Shown in pieces: positions 54,592 through 63,928 of a stretch of DNA of 64,000 nucleotides. Numbering within the stretch: position 1 is the first letter of the stretch; every line of letters starts with the position of its first letter. This DNA comes from Gammaproteobacteria bacterium (lineage in GTDB: Bacteria; Pseudomonadota; Gammaproteobacteria; UBA9339): assembly GCA_023480665.1 (NCBI GenBank), contig JAMCWR010000073.1:1-64000 (forward strand), written 5' to 3'. The notes beneath the pieces are model-generated. The model had not been told where the DNA came from. It was given only the letters and a program-made list of their open reading frames with translations, and ran no database searches. The translations under genes were made by a program, and so were the position numbers.

Positions 54592-55488
54592 ATGAACCGA
54601 AAAAAATCTAATGGGTTTACAATTTTTGAAACGATGTTTGCTTTGGGTTTGGGGGTAATAATTTTAGCTGGAGTATTTGCAGTATATTTATCAGCAAAAA
54701 AATTATTTCAATTTCAAGAAAGAATTTTTACTGAACAAGCAAAGTTAAATTTTGTTACCTATACTTTATGGCAAAATATAGGTATGGCAGGGTATGCTGG
54801 TTGTGCGAATATCCAGAAACTAAAATTATCAGACCATACAAACTTTAATTTTTCATTTGCCAATGCTCTGCAAGGTTATGATAGCAATAACCTACCAAGC
54901 TATCTAATTGATAAAGTGCGGTCGCATACAGATGTTTTTGTTGTAAAAAAGGCTAATGGCGATATAACTCGTGTAACTGAAAATGTTTCGCGAAATGCTA
55001 CCACTATTAAGGTGATGCAAAACCCTGCAACTCAGGATAATTCAGTTGTATTGGTATCGGATTGTGAAAACGCCGATTTAACTACCGCTACAAATTTGTT
55101 GGGCCAAATCGTTATACTTAAGGATAAACTAGCTCATGATTATTATGCGGGATTGGCCGAGGCCGCTAGATTTGATGAAACTGCGTATTTCATAGGCGAT
55201 TCTGCAAGGGTAGATGATTCTGGGAATGAAATTTATTGCTTATATATGCTTATAAATCAGGGCAACAAACAAGAATTAGCTGAGGGTGTGGATAATATGC
55301 AGGTTAGTTATGGTGTTGCTCGCACTCACTTAAATAAAGTAGATAGTTATTTAAATGCCGATACAGTTACGAAGTTAAAACTTTGGGAAAAAGTCCTAAG
55401 TGTAAAAATTCTATTACATACTCAAACCCCTGTTTCTAGCGAAGCAAACTATACGATTTATATTAATTTGCGTGAGCGTAATTTATGA
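54592..55488 (+). CDS. pilW: Type IV pilus minor pilin PilW
   Basis: A 298-residue prepilin with the class III signal MNRKKSNG followed by FTIFETMFALGLGVIILAG. A large globular C-terminal domain follows, including NIGMAGYAGC and EGVDNMQVSYG, which resemble PilW proteins. It starts 8 bases after pilV and overlaps pilX by 4 bases. Confidence 0.85.
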   Translation: MNRKKSNGFTIFETMFALGLGVIILAGVFAVYLSAKKLFQFQERIFTEQAKLNFVTYTLWQNIGMAGYAGCANIQKLKLSDHTNFNFSFANALQGYDSNNLPSYLIDKVRSHTDVFVVKKANGDITRVTENVSRNATTIKVMQNPATQDNSVVLVSDCENADLTTATNLLGQIVILKDKLAHDYYAGLAEAARFDETAYFIGDSARVDDSGNEIYCLYMLINQGNKQELAEGVDNMQVSYGVARTHLNKVDSYLNADTVTKLKLWEKVLSVKILLHTQTPVSSEANYTIYINLRERNL

Positions 55489-55871
55489 GAAACATGCGCG
55501 GCATAGTATTGATTACAACTTTACTTTTTTTAATTGTGCTAAGTTTAATGGTAATGAGTGCTTTAGAGGTGTGTTTATTTGCGACCAAGGTGGGTAAGTT
55601 TTCTACAGAAAAATATCAAACTATTTATCTGGCTGAGAATAGGTTACTTGAATACCAACAAAAACTTTTGGCAGGTAAAGATGTTAAATCTGCTGTATTG
55701 ATCGATAATCGAACTTGCGGGGTAAGTTTTTATAGAGTTTTTTCCGATGTAAAATCTGGCATAACAAAAACGCAATTGCAAAGTACTGTTGTAGTAATTG
55801 ATAATAGCCCGCATTGCGTGCCAAAACCGATACAAATACCTGGGCGGCAGTCATGGCAGATTAACTGGTAA
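55485..55871 (+). CDS. pilX: Type IV pilus minor pilin PilX-like
   Basis: A 128-residue protein with an N-terminal MRNMRGIVLITTLLFLIVLS, matching the G-x-x-L/V-hydrophobic start of PilX, which lacks the Glu5 region of other pilins. Two Cys lie in the C-terminal half. It overlaps pilW. PilY1 and PilE, which normally follow, are absent; the next gene runs on the other strand. Confidence 0.75.
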   Translation: MRNMRGIVLITTLLFLIVLSLMVMSALEVCLFATKVGKFSTEKYQTIYLAENRLLEYQQKLLAGKDVKSAVLIDNRTCGVSFYRVFSDVKSGITKTQLQSTVVVIDNSPHCVPKPIQIPGRQSWQINW

Positions 55872-56673
55872 TTTGCAGGCTTATTTCACCGCTTGAAATT
55901 TTTTGTATTTCAGCGTTTTTTGTTTTAATTAACAACCTGCCAAACGGATCAATGCCACAGCTTGTAGCAAAAGTTTTTTGTTTTGTGGTAATCAAAATCA
56001 CGGGTTGGTTTTTTGTGATATCGAATTGCTGCCAGCTTTTGATAAAATGTGCTGAGCCTGATTTCTCAAATGTGGCGAGGTTTTTGATTAATTGCTGAAT
56101 AAGGTAAGCAGCAAGTTTATTCCGATCAGCGGGTTTATTGATTATTTTTTTTACATCAATCCAATTTTGAGGGATTTTTTTAGCGGCAATTTTTGGCATA
56201 TTAACATTTAAGCCAACCCCAATAATAGCTTTTGTGCCATGGTATTGATTTGATTTTAATTCAAGCAAAATTCCAGCCAGTTTTTGTTGCTGATAAAAAA
56301 CATCATTTGGCCATTTTAGGCCCAAGTGTTTTTTTATGCCAAACTTTTGTAGCGCTTGAATGACTGCAATTGCTGAAATTAGGCTCAAAGCCGATAATAC
56401 TTCAGGGCTGTGCGAGAAGTTCCAAAGAATAGATAAATAAATATTGCTTCTTCTTGGCGAGTACCAAATTCTCGCTAACCGGCCTCTGCCAGAGGTCTGT
56501 TTTTCCGCAAGGCAAATGATCGGGGCACTTATCGAATCCTCAGTAAGGCCAAGTAAAAAATCATTAGTCGAGTTTACTTGATTAAAAAGCAGCAGTTTTT
56601 TACTATACTTGTGGTATGTTTTGGGTAAATAGTGCTTAATTTTAGCAATTGATAATTTTTCGTTATTATGCAT
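55861..56673 (-). CDS. birA: Biotin-[acetyl-CoA-carboxylase] ligase
   Basis: A 270-residue biotin protein ligase. The biotin-AMP site is KQTSGRGRLARIW, then LGLKWPNDVF and LAGILLELK, followed by the GVGLNVNMP motif and the BPL C-terminal domain (CGIDPFGRLLIK). The N-terminal DNA-binding domain of E. coli BirA is missing, so it is a monofunctional ligase that does not repress bio genes. It ends convergently with pilX. Confidence 0.92.
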   Translation of the reverse strand: MHNNEKLSIAKIKHYLPKTYHKYSKKLLLFNQVNSTNDFLLGLTEDSISAPIICLAEKQTSGRGRLARIWYSPRRSNIYLSILWNFSHSPEVLSALSLISAIAVIQALQKFGIKKHLGLKWPNDVFYQQQKLAGILLELKSNQYHGTKAIIGVGLNVNMPKIAAKKIPQNWIDVKKIINKPADRNKLAAYLIQQLIKNLATFEKSGSAHFIKSWQQFDITKNQPVILITTKQKTFATSCGIDPFGRLLIKTKNAEIQKISSGEISLQITS

Positions 56674-56718
56674 AAAAACTTTAATCTATCTAATGTTTGT
56701 TTATAGGAGCATATAATT

Positions 56719-57465
56719 ATGCAGTTTATAAGTAAAGTAATTGTAATTACTGGCGGTGCATCTGGTATTGGGGCAGCAACCGCAAAATATTTTGCAGCAG
56801 AGGGAGCAAAAGTTTTTGTGCTAGATATAAAACCGCTCACAGCCAAAATAAAAAATGTTTCATTGCTTAAATGCGATGTAGCGAGATTCTCTCAGGTTAA
56901 AAAATCTATAGAACGTATTATTAAAATCACTCGGCGCATCGATTTTCTTTTTGTAAATGCAGGTGTGCACGTATTAGCTAATATTGAAGATACTGGGCTT
57001 GCTGATTTGGAACATATTTTGAATGTAAATATAAAGGGACTAGTGTATGCGCTAAAATGTGTTTTGCCACAAATGAAAAAACAACAAGCTGGCGCAGTGG
57101 TTTTAATGGGCTCAGATCAATCTTTTATTGGCAAAAAGGAAAGCGCAATTTATGGTGCGACAAAAGCCGCAATTGCTCAGCTAACCAAAAGCACCGCAAT
57201 TGATTATGCTCCATACAATATTCGAGTTAATTGCGTTTGCCCTGGAACAATTGATACGCCAATGTATAAACAAATAGTGCAAAGGTACGCAAAAAAACAT
57301 CGCCTAAGTATTGCAGCTACATTTGCAAAATTTGGAATTTCGCAGCCAATTCAACGCACAGGTAAACCAGAAGAAGTTGCAAGCCTCGTTGGTTATTTGT
57401 GCTCTGATCATGCAAATTACATGACTGGGAGCTTGGTAACTATCGACGGTGGTAATACCGCGTAA
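56719..57465 (+). CDS. Short-chain dehydrogenase/reductase
   Basis: A 248-residue classical SDR. The cofactor loop is VITGGASGIGAATA, NAGVHV the structural motif, and the catalytic Tyr-x-x-x-Lys is IYGATKAA with the Ser in VLMGSDQ. It ends VTIDGGNTA, as in 3-oxoacyl reductase-like and sugar or sorbitol dehydrogenase SDRs. The substrate is unknown. It diverges from birA. Confidence 0.88.
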   Translation: MQFISKVIVITGGASGIGAATAKYFAAEGAKVFVLDIKPLTAKIKNVSLLKCDVARFSQVKKSIERIIKITRRIDFLFVNAGVHVLANIEDTGLADLEHILNVNIKGLVYALKCVLPQMKKQQAGAVVLMGSDQSFIGKKESAIYGATKAAIAQLTKSTAIDYAPYNIRVNCVCPGTIDTPMYKQIVQRYAKKHRLSIAATFAKFGISQPIQRTGKPEEVASLVGYLCSDHANYMTGSLVTIDGGNTA

Positions 57466-57469
57466 TTTT

Positions 57470-57904
57470 TTAAAATTTCAGTTGCTGCAAAATTTTAGCT
57501 TCTTTTTTTTCCATGCGTGTTGCGGTTTTTTCGGTTTGATGATCATAACCAAGTAAATGTAGGATCCCGTGAATTGTTAGGTGTGCAAAATGAAAGATTT
57601 GGGAAATTTTTTGTTGACGTGCTTCTTTTTTAACTAGAGGCACAGAAATTACTAAGTCGCCGAGAACTTTAGTGGGTATGCCTTTTGGTGGTGCAAAAGG
57701 GAATGACAGTACATTTGTTGGCGAATTTTTGTGTCGATACCGTAGATTAAGCCTCTTACTTTCTAAATTATCAACCAAGCGAATAGTGACTTCGTTACGC
57801 GTACAATTTTTTTTAAACGCCGCATTTGCCCAATGTTGAAATAGTGCTTTGTTTGGCAGGTTTTTTTCTTTAGAAGCAATTTGTAAAAAAATTTTTATTT
57901 GCAT
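57470..57904 (-). CDS. ybeY: Endoribonuclease YbeY
   Basis: A 144-residue metal-dependent RNase required for 16S rRNA 3'-end maturation. The zinc site is HGILHLLGYDH (HxxxHxxxxxH), preceded by the substrate-binding LRYRHKNSPTNVLSFPF. It overlaps phoH by 10 bases, keeping the conserved phoH-ybeY order. CorC does not follow. Confidence 0.94.
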   Translation of the reverse strand: MQIKIFLQIASKEKNLPNKALFQHWANAAFKKNCTRNEVTIRLVDNLESKRLNLRYRHKNSPTNVLSFPFAPPKGIPTKVLGDLVISVPLVKKEARQQKISQIFHFAHLTIHGILHLLGYDHQTEKTATRMEKKEAKILQQLKF

Positions 57905-58893
57905 TTTTTTTGCGCTCTTTCATACGCTGTTACAATTCGCTGAACCAAGGGGTGGCGCACAACATCATATGCTTCGAAAAAATTAAAGCCAATTCCAGGC
58001 TCATTTTTAAGGATAGTTAACGCATGAATCATTCCCGACAGCTGGTGTTTTGCTAAATCAATTTGCGTAATATCGCCGGTAATAACCGCTTTTGAGCCAA
58101 AGCCCATTCTAGTTAAAAACATTTTCATTTGTTCGATCGTGGTATTTTGACTTTCGTCTAAAATAATAAAAGCAGAATTCAGAGTGCGTCCGCGCATAAA
58201 AGCGAGCGGTGCAATTTCAATGATATTTTCTGCTAATAATCTTTCGACAGTTTTTGCGCCCAAAGTTTCGTACAGGGCATCATAAAGAGGGCGCAAATAG
58301 GGGTCGATTTTTTGGGCAATATCGCCTGGCAAAAAACCGAGTTTTTCTCCAGCTTCAACCGCTGGCCTTACTAAAATAATGCGTTCAACCTGTTCTTTTT
58401 CCAGTGCAGCAACAGCGCAAGCAACCGCTAAAAACGTTTTGCCAGTGCCAGCGGGGCCAACACCAAAATTTATATCATATTTTAGAATATTGTTGATGTA
58501 GTTGTTTTGATTTACGCTATGTGGCGTGATCAAGATTTTTTTGGTGCGAATGGATGTTTTTTCAAATTCGGTTTTTGACTCAGAAGTTAATTCATTTGCA
58601 TTGATTGCTTGAAGAAAAAGGTGCAGCTTAGCCGGGGTTAGGTGTTTATCGGTTAAAGTTAAGTCAAATAATGTTTGGATTGCTAGTGCAGCTTTTTTCA
58701 GTGCTTTTTCTTGACCCAAAATCGTAAATTCATTGCCGCGGTTTTGAATTTCAACGTCTAAATATTTTTCAATTTGGTTTAGATGTTGATTATATTGCCC
58801 GCAAAGATTAAGCAATCTTTGGTTGTCTTCAGGCTCAAGGGTAACTGTTAATGATTTTTTTGCTTTTGTTTGGTTTTTCATTTGTGTATTCAA
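57895..58893 (-). CDS. phoH: PhoH-like ATPase
   Basis: A 332-residue cytoplasmic ATPase often linked to YbeY in RNA metabolism. The Walker A motif is GVGPAGTGKTFLA, Walker B FIILDESQN, with VRPAVEAGEKLGFLPGD and MRGRTLNSA also conserved. The first 100 residues are the usual N-terminal extension. The start is the ATG at 58893; miaB, which often precedes it, is not seen. Confidence 0.92.
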   Translation of the reverse strand: MNTQMKNQTKAKKSLTVTLEPEDNQRLLNLCGQYNQHLNQIEKYLDVEIQNRGNEFTILGQEKALKKAALAIQTLFDLTLTDKHLTPAKLHLFLQAINANELTSESKTEFEKTSIRTKKILITPHSVNQNNYINNILKYDINFGVGPAGTGKTFLAVACAVAALEKEQVERIILVRPAVEAGEKLGFLPGDIAQKIDPYLRPLYDALYETLGAKTVERLLAENIIEIAPLAFMRGRTLNSAFIILDESQNTTIEQMKMFLTRMGFGSKAVITGDITQIDLAKHQLSGMIHALTILKNEPGIGFNFFEAYDVVRHPLVQRIVTAYERAQKKCK

Positions 58894-58991
58894 ATATAGT
58901 TTAATAATCCAGGTTATGCTTGATCAAAAATTTGTTTATTTTATGATTTATGCGCGGCTCCGGCAATGGTTAGTTAAAGATAGAATATTAC

Positions 58992-59032
58992 AAAACATGT
59001 AAAAATAAAATCGTTTAAAATCAAAGCAATAT
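58992..59032 (-). repeat. Interspersed AT-rich repeat, copy 3 (partial, inverted)
   Basis: Reads AAAACATGTAAAAATAAAA then TCGTTTAAAATCAAAG, the reverse of the TTGATTTTAAACG / TTTTACATGTTTT order at copies 1 and 2. It lies between phoH and rodA. The rest of 58894-59146 holds a TTGACA (59061-59066) with no good -10, and nothing else recognised. Confidence 0.5.
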
Positions 59033-59146
59033 AAAAGATCGAGCCTAAAATTAATGATTATTGACAAACATTTGTTGCGATAAATCTTGAATCAAAGATA
59101 ATAATATTGTTGTCACGTTAAAATTATTTAAGTAGAAAATATTGTA

Positions 59147-60286
59147 ATGAAAAATTTGCAACTCTCATTTAGAAGATCTCCGTTAACTGCAAATGAAATT
59201 ATTTTGCGCATATGGCGGTATTTGCACATCGATTTTTTATTATTGATCGGCATATTATTGTTAATGTTTACTGGTTTATTTATTTTGTATAGCGCAACCA
59301 ATCAAAGTATCTTTGCTATCAGCCATCAGTTAGGTAGCTTTGCTTTAGCTTTTTTAGTGATGTTGTTTATTGCGCAAATTCCTCCACACCGTTACCAGGT
59401 TTGGGCGCCATGGTTGTATGGTGTTGTGGTGATTTTATTAATTGTAGTATTGGGGATTGGCGTGATTAGTAAAGGTGGGCAACGTTGGCTAAATTTTGGG
59501 ATTTTGCGCTTTCAGCCGTCGGAAATTATGAAACTGGCGATGCCTTTAATGTTATCGTGGTATTTAAAAGATAAAATCCTACCATTGCGGCCATTAGTAT
59601 TTTTGAATTCTTGTTTTATTATTTTAATACCAGTATTGCTTGTGGCCAAGCAGCCTGATTTGAGTACGGCTATTTTAATTGCTTGCACTGGAATATTTGT
59701 GGTGGTATTAGCTGGCATAACTTGGAAGTTATTTATAAGCATGGCAGGGACTGTTGCAATAGCCGCCCCAATTATTTGGCATTTTTTACATGCCTACCAA
59801 AAAAACAGGCTGCTAGTATTTTTTTCCCCGGAACGTGATCCTCTGAATAGTGGCTATAATATTATTCAATCAAAAATTGCGATTGGTTCTGGGGGATTAT
59901 TTGGGAAAGGTTGGTTGCATGGTAGTCAAGCGCATTTACAATTTTTACCAGAACATGCTACTGATTTTATTTTTGCAGTTTGTGGTGAAGAATTTGGTTT
60001 ATTTGGTTGTGCGATATTGATTGGAATTTTTTTATATTTAGTACTTCGCGCTTTATATATTAGCTCAAATGCACAAGATACTTTTTCGCGATTATTAACT
60101 GGTAGTTTGGCGCTAACTTTTTTTGCCTCATTTTTTATTAATATTGGAATGGTTTCAGGGTTGTTGCCAGTAGTGGGTCTGCCGTTACCGCTAATTAGTT
60201 ATGGCGGTAGCTCAATAGTTTCATTGTTTGCTGGCTTTGGTTTAATAATGTCAGTGAGGACACACCGACGCTTGATTGGTAGTTAG
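59147..60286 (+). CDS. rodA: Rod-shape determining glycosyltransferase RodA
   Basis: A 379-residue SEDS-family inner-membrane protein with about ten helices that polymerises peptidoglycan for cell elongation. Characteristic stretches: RWLNFGILRFQPSEIMKL, QPDLSTAILI, LPEHATDFIFAVCGEEFG and PLPLISYGGSS. Its usual partner PBP2 (mrdA) is not next to it in this window. It starts a four-gene run with mltB. Confidence 0.95.
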   Translation: MKNLQLSFRRSPLTANEIILRIWRYLHIDFLLLIGILLLMFTGLFILYSATNQSIFAISHQLGSFALAFLVMLFIAQIPPHRYQVWAPWLYGVVVILLIVVLGIGVISKGGQRWLNFGILRFQPSEIMKLAMPLMLSWYLKDKILPLRPLVFLNSCFIILIPVLLVAKQPDLSTAILIACTGIFVVVLAGITWKLFISMAGTVAIAAPIIWHFLHAYQKNRLLVFFSPERDPLNSGYNIIQSKIAIGSGGLFGKGWLHGSQAHLQFLPEHATDFIFAVCGEEFGLFGCAILIGIFLYLVLRALYISSNAQDTFSRLLTGSLALTFFASFFINIGMVSGLLPVVGLPLPLISYGGSSIVSLFAGFGLIMSVRTHRRLIGS

Positions 60287-60288
60287 AA

Positions 60289-61308
60289 ATGAAAAATAAA
60301 AATAATAAATTGAGATTGTTTATAATCCTTATAGCTTTTTTTGCTACGAATTGTTTCGCATTAGATGTAAAAAATAATTCGGAGCTAAGCGAATTTATTC
60401 AAAAAGTTTCTAAAGACCGGCAACTGAGTCCCATTTATTTACAGCATGTTTTTACGCAGGCAAAAAAGTGTTCTGAATGTTTGCAGTCGATTCAAGCACC
60501 GTTTGAAATACAGCCCTGGCAGGTTTATCAAAAACATTTTTTAACTCCAGAACGAATTCGTGCTGGTGTGAAGTATTGGAATAAACACATTACAGCTTTA
60601 CGCCAAGCTGAAAAAATCTATGGTGTGCCAGTAAGTATAATTGTGGCGATCGTCGGTATTGAATCATTTTATGGTAGGGCGGATTTAAATCCGAAAAAGC
60701 AGCATAGAGCTTTAGATGCACTATCTACATTAGCATTTTATTATCCGCCGCGAAGTGAATATTTTCGCCATGAATTAGAGGAATATTTACTGTTAACTAA
60801 AGAATTAAAACAGAACCCAAGCAAAATTTATGGGTCTTACGCCGGTGCGATTGGTTTGCCGCAATTTATGCCAAGCAGTTACCGACATTTTGCAATTTCT
60901 TATTGGAAGCATACCTATCCAGATCTGATTCATGACAGTAGTGATGTTGTGGTCAGTATTGCAAATTATTTAAAGTCTGCTGGTTGGGTGCAGGGTGCTC
61001 CGATTGCGATTCGAGCAAATTTAGTTGGTGATTATTACCGCCAAATTTTATCTTTGAGCGGCTACCCAGAATTTACTTTATCGCAACTTGAAAACTATGG
61101 CGTGACTTTACCAACGCAGTTAAATAAAGATTATTTAGCCGCGTTGATTCAGCTTGAAAATTTTAATGGATATGAATATTGGGTGGTGTTTCCAAATTTT
61201 CATGCGATTCTGCGCTACAACAACAGCGTGCAATATGCAATGACAGCAATGCAGTTGGCTGAAAAAATAAAACGTGCAAAATATAGTCAGCATACAATGC
61301 TTCATTGA
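60289..61308 (+). CDS. mltB: Membrane-bound lytic murein transglycosylase B
   Basis: A 339-residue lytic transglycosylase. A signal peptide (IILIAFFATNCFA, cleavage near FALD) precedes the catalytic domain with the Glu in VGIESFYGR and the conserved YGSYAGAIGLPQFMPSSYR. The lipobox Cys of E. coli MltB is not clear, so it may be a soluble periplasmic form. It follows rodA by 2 bases in the standard rodA-mltB order. Confidence 0.93.
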   Translation: MKNKNNKLRLFIILIAFFATNCFALDVKNNSELSEFIQKVSKDRQLSPIYLQHVFTQAKKCSECLQSIQAPFEIQPWQVYQKHFLTPERIRAGVKYWNKHITALRQAEKIYGVPVSIIVAIVGIESFYGRADLNPKKQHRALDALSTLAFYYPPRSEYFRHELEEYLLLTKELKQNPSKIYGSYAGAIGLPQFMPSSYRHFAISYWKHTYPDLIHDSSDVVVSIANYLKSAGWVQGAPIAIRANLVGDYYRQILSLSGYPEFTLSQLENYGVTLPTQLNKDYLAALIQLENFNGYEYWVVFPNFHAILRYNNSVQYAMTAMQLAEKIKRAKYSQHTMLH

Positions 61309-61363
61309 AATCCTCAGCCTGCGTTGTTAAGAGACAAAATTAACTGGTTAAAGCAGTGTTTTT

Positions 61364-63046
61364 ATGCACAAAGACTTATATCAGCAGGGTTTAATTGAGC
61401 ATCAAGCTCATCGACTTGATGCGGCAGAAAAAATTTATCGAAAAATATTAGCGATTGATCCTGATAATTGCAATGTACTGCACTTGCTTGGGATATTGTA
61501 TTCCGCAAGAGGTGATTATTTGCATGCAAAAGAGTTTTTAGAGCGCGCGATAAAGGCCGATCCGCAGTCAACTCAATTGTATAGTAGTTTAGGAAATGTC
61601 TTAAAACATCTAAATGATTTTGTTGGTGCAGAGAAAAGCTACAAAGAAGCAATTCAACTTTCACCAAATTTTGCATCAGCATATAATAATCTAGCTAATT
61701 TATACTATGCTGAAGAAAAATTATCTGCTGCAAAAGAATACTACCACAAAGCCCTTGATTTGAAGCAAGATTATGCAGATGCGCATTGCAACCTTGGTTT
61801 GGTATTGATTAGAGAAAATGATTTAGAATTAGCTAAAATTCATTTTCAAGCATGTTTAAAGCTTGAGCCGCGCCATGTGAATGCGTTACTGCATCTTGCT
61901 AATATATTGCAGCTTGAAAATAACTTACTTTCTGCGGCAAAAAATTACCAAAATGCACTGAAAATTGAGGCCAATCTTGTTACAGCACATCACAATTTAG
62001 CGACAATTTTAGTAGCGAAGGCAAAGTATGGGGCTGCTTATCGGCATTTGAAAAAAGTTTTGTCTTTAGAGCCAGATCATCTTGAAGCGTTGCATAATTT
62101 AGGCGCAATGTTTCTGCTGCAAAAAAACCCAAGCGCAGCTTTAAAATATTTTTTGCGTCTTTCCCAATTAATAAAGAGTTTTGATGCCCACTATAATTTA
62201 GGCATAATTTATATGGATTTAGGGCGCTATGCCGATGCAATAATTTACTTGGAACAGGCTTTGCAAATTCAGCCAAATGATTTTGGTGCGCATAATAATT
62301 TAGGCGCCATATATTTAAAAAAAGCCGATTATGTAAGTGCTTTAAAACATTATACTGCTGCAATTTCTGTCAAACCCGATAACTCTGAAATTGCGTATAT
62401 CATTGCTGCTATTACGCAAAAAAACATGCCAGCAGCTGCACCGAAAATGTATTTGCAACATCTGTTTGATCAGTATGCGCCATATTATGAGAAGCATCTT
62501 TCGCTGTTGCAATATGAGGCTCCAGAAGCTTTGTTTAAAGCGGTGCAATCAGTTGCGAGTTCTCCGCAAGATTGGCAAATTTTAGATCTAGGTTGTGGTA
62601 CTGGAATTTGTGGTGTGAAATTTAAACAATATGTGAAAAAACTTATTGGTATTGATTTATCTGCAAATATGCTAGAAGTTGCAAGGCAAAAAAATGTTTA
62701 TCACGAACTAAAAGAAATACCTATAAATACTGCATTATTAAATTATAACGCACTTGATTTAATTATTGCAGCTGATGTGTTTCCATATCTAGGTGATTTA
62801 AGCGATATTTTCACATTATGCAGCAAATCCCTAAAAAAAGGCGGCATTTTTGCATTTACCACAGAAAAAACTACTGAATTTCCCTTTATTTTACAACAAA
62901 CTGCGCGTTATGCGCATTCTGAAAAATATATTATTGATTTAGCCCTAAAAAATAACTTTTCTGTTTGTAAAAACACCGAAATTATGTTGCGAAAACAAAA
63001 AGATACTGAAATTTTAGGCTTTTTGTGTATATTTATTTCTGGCTAA
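61364..63046 (+). CDS. TPR protein fused to a SAM-dependent methyltransferase
   Basis: A 560-residue protein with two parts. Residues about 1-340 are tandem TPR repeats at 34-residue spacing (NNLANLYYAEEKL, HCNLGLVLIREND, HNNLGAIYLKKAD). Residues about 365-560 are a class I methyltransferase with motif I LDLGCGTGICG, then LIGIDLSANML and a post-motif GGIFAFTTE. TPR-methyltransferase fusions of this kind are known in proteobacteria, with unknown targets. It lies between mltB and rlpA, usually adjacent or near one another, so an envelope link is possible but unproven. Confidence 0.85.
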   Translation: MHKDLYQQGLIEHQAHRLDAAEKIYRKILAIDPDNCNVLHLLGILYSARGDYLHAKEFLERAIKADPQSTQLYSSLGNVLKHLNDFVGAEKSYKEAIQLSPNFASAYNNLANLYYAEEKLSAAKEYYHKALDLKQDYADAHCNLGLVLIRENDLELAKIHFQACLKLEPRHVNALLHLANILQLENNLLSAAKNYQNALKIEANLVTAHHNLATILVAKAKYGAAYRHLKKVLSLEPDHLEALHNLGAMFLLQKNPSAALKYFLRLSQLIKSFDAHYNLGIIYMDLGRYADAIIYLEQALQIQPNDFGAHNNLGAIYLKKADYVSALKHYTAAISVKPDNSEIAYIIAAITQKNMPAAAPKMYLQHLFDQYAPYYEKHLSLLQYEAPEALFKAVQSVASSPQDWQILDLGCGTGICGVKFKQYVKKLIGIDLSANMLEVARQKNVYHELKEIPINTALLNYNALDLIIAADVFPYLGDLSDIFTLCSKSLKKGGIFAFTTEKTTEFPFILQQTARYAHSEKYIIDLALKNNFSVCKNTEIMLRKQKDTEILGFLCIFISG

Positions 63047-63121
63047 TTTTAAAATTAACGGTAGAGTTTATTTAGAAACTATGTTAATATTCATAGTTCG
63101 TTTGTTTACTATTAAGAGAGT

Positions 63122-63928
63122 ATGCGAAAAATTTTTTTTAAGAATGCAACAATAATATGGATATTTTTATTTTGTATTTTTCAACTCAGTGGATGTAGTT
63201 TTATTGGTCGGCACTTTGCGGGGCGTGACGGTGCACCGAATGTCGACATCGATGTTTCAAAAATTCCCGATGCTATTCCAAAAAATGAACCGCGTAGTGC
63301 CTATGGAAATAAGGATTATGTTGTATATGGGCATAGCTATCATGTATTAAAAAGTTCTGCAGGTTATGTGAAACGCGGATATGCTTCTTGGTATGGTACA
63401 AAATTTCACAATCATTTAACCTCAACGCATGAGCGTTATAATGTATTTAGTATGACTGCGGCAAGTCGTGAATTACCTTTGCCAACTTATGCTGAAATCA
63501 CAAATTTAAAAAATGGCAATAAAGTTATTGTAAAGGTTAATGATCGCGGACCATTTAAGTGCAATAGAATTTTAGATTTATCTTACGCAGCCGCAAAAAA
63601 ACTTGGGTTTGCAAATCAAGGCTTGGGTTATGTTGAAGTTAGAGCGATTGATTATAATTCGGGTAGGCACTATGCATCTGCAACAACTTCATCACATATT
63701 TCCAAACATGGTATCTATTTGCAGGTCGGTGCATATGCAAAACTCGAAAGTGCAAAACATGTTTCTCAAGAAGTAACCAAAATCACCAACAAACCAATCA
63801 ATATTTCTCATAATGTCAATCTTTATCGTGTCCAAATTGGGCCATTAGCAAGTGTTGCGCAGAGTGATCAGCTCAAGCAGATATTGCTAGATCATGGCTA
63901 TGATCATGCAGTTACGATAAAAAGTTAA
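63122..63928 (+). CDS. rlpA: Septal ring lytic transglycosylase RlpA
   Basis: A 268-residue lipoprotein (lipobox QLSGC). The double-psi beta-barrel domain (about 83-180) has GYASWYGTKFHNHLTS and VNDRGPF with the catalytic Asp. The C-terminal SPOR domain (about 195-268) begins IYLQVGAYAKLESA and binds denuded septal glycans. RlpA cleaves glycan strands lacking stem peptides during division. The gene is complete; after it only AT-rich sequence remains to the window end. Confidence 0.92.
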   Translation: MRKIFFKNATIIWIFLFCIFQLSGCSFIGRHFAGRDGAPNVDIDVSKIPDAIPKNEPRSAYGNKDYVVYGHSYHVLKSSAGYVKRGYASWYGTKFHNHLTSTHERYNVFSMTAASRELPLPTYAEITNLKNGNKVIVKVNDRGPFKCNRILDLSYAAAKKLGFANQGLGYVEVRAIDYNSGRHYASATTSSHISKHGIYLQVGAYAKLESAKHVSQEVTKITNKPINISHNVNLYRVQIGPLASVAQSDQLKQILLDHGYDHAVTIKS

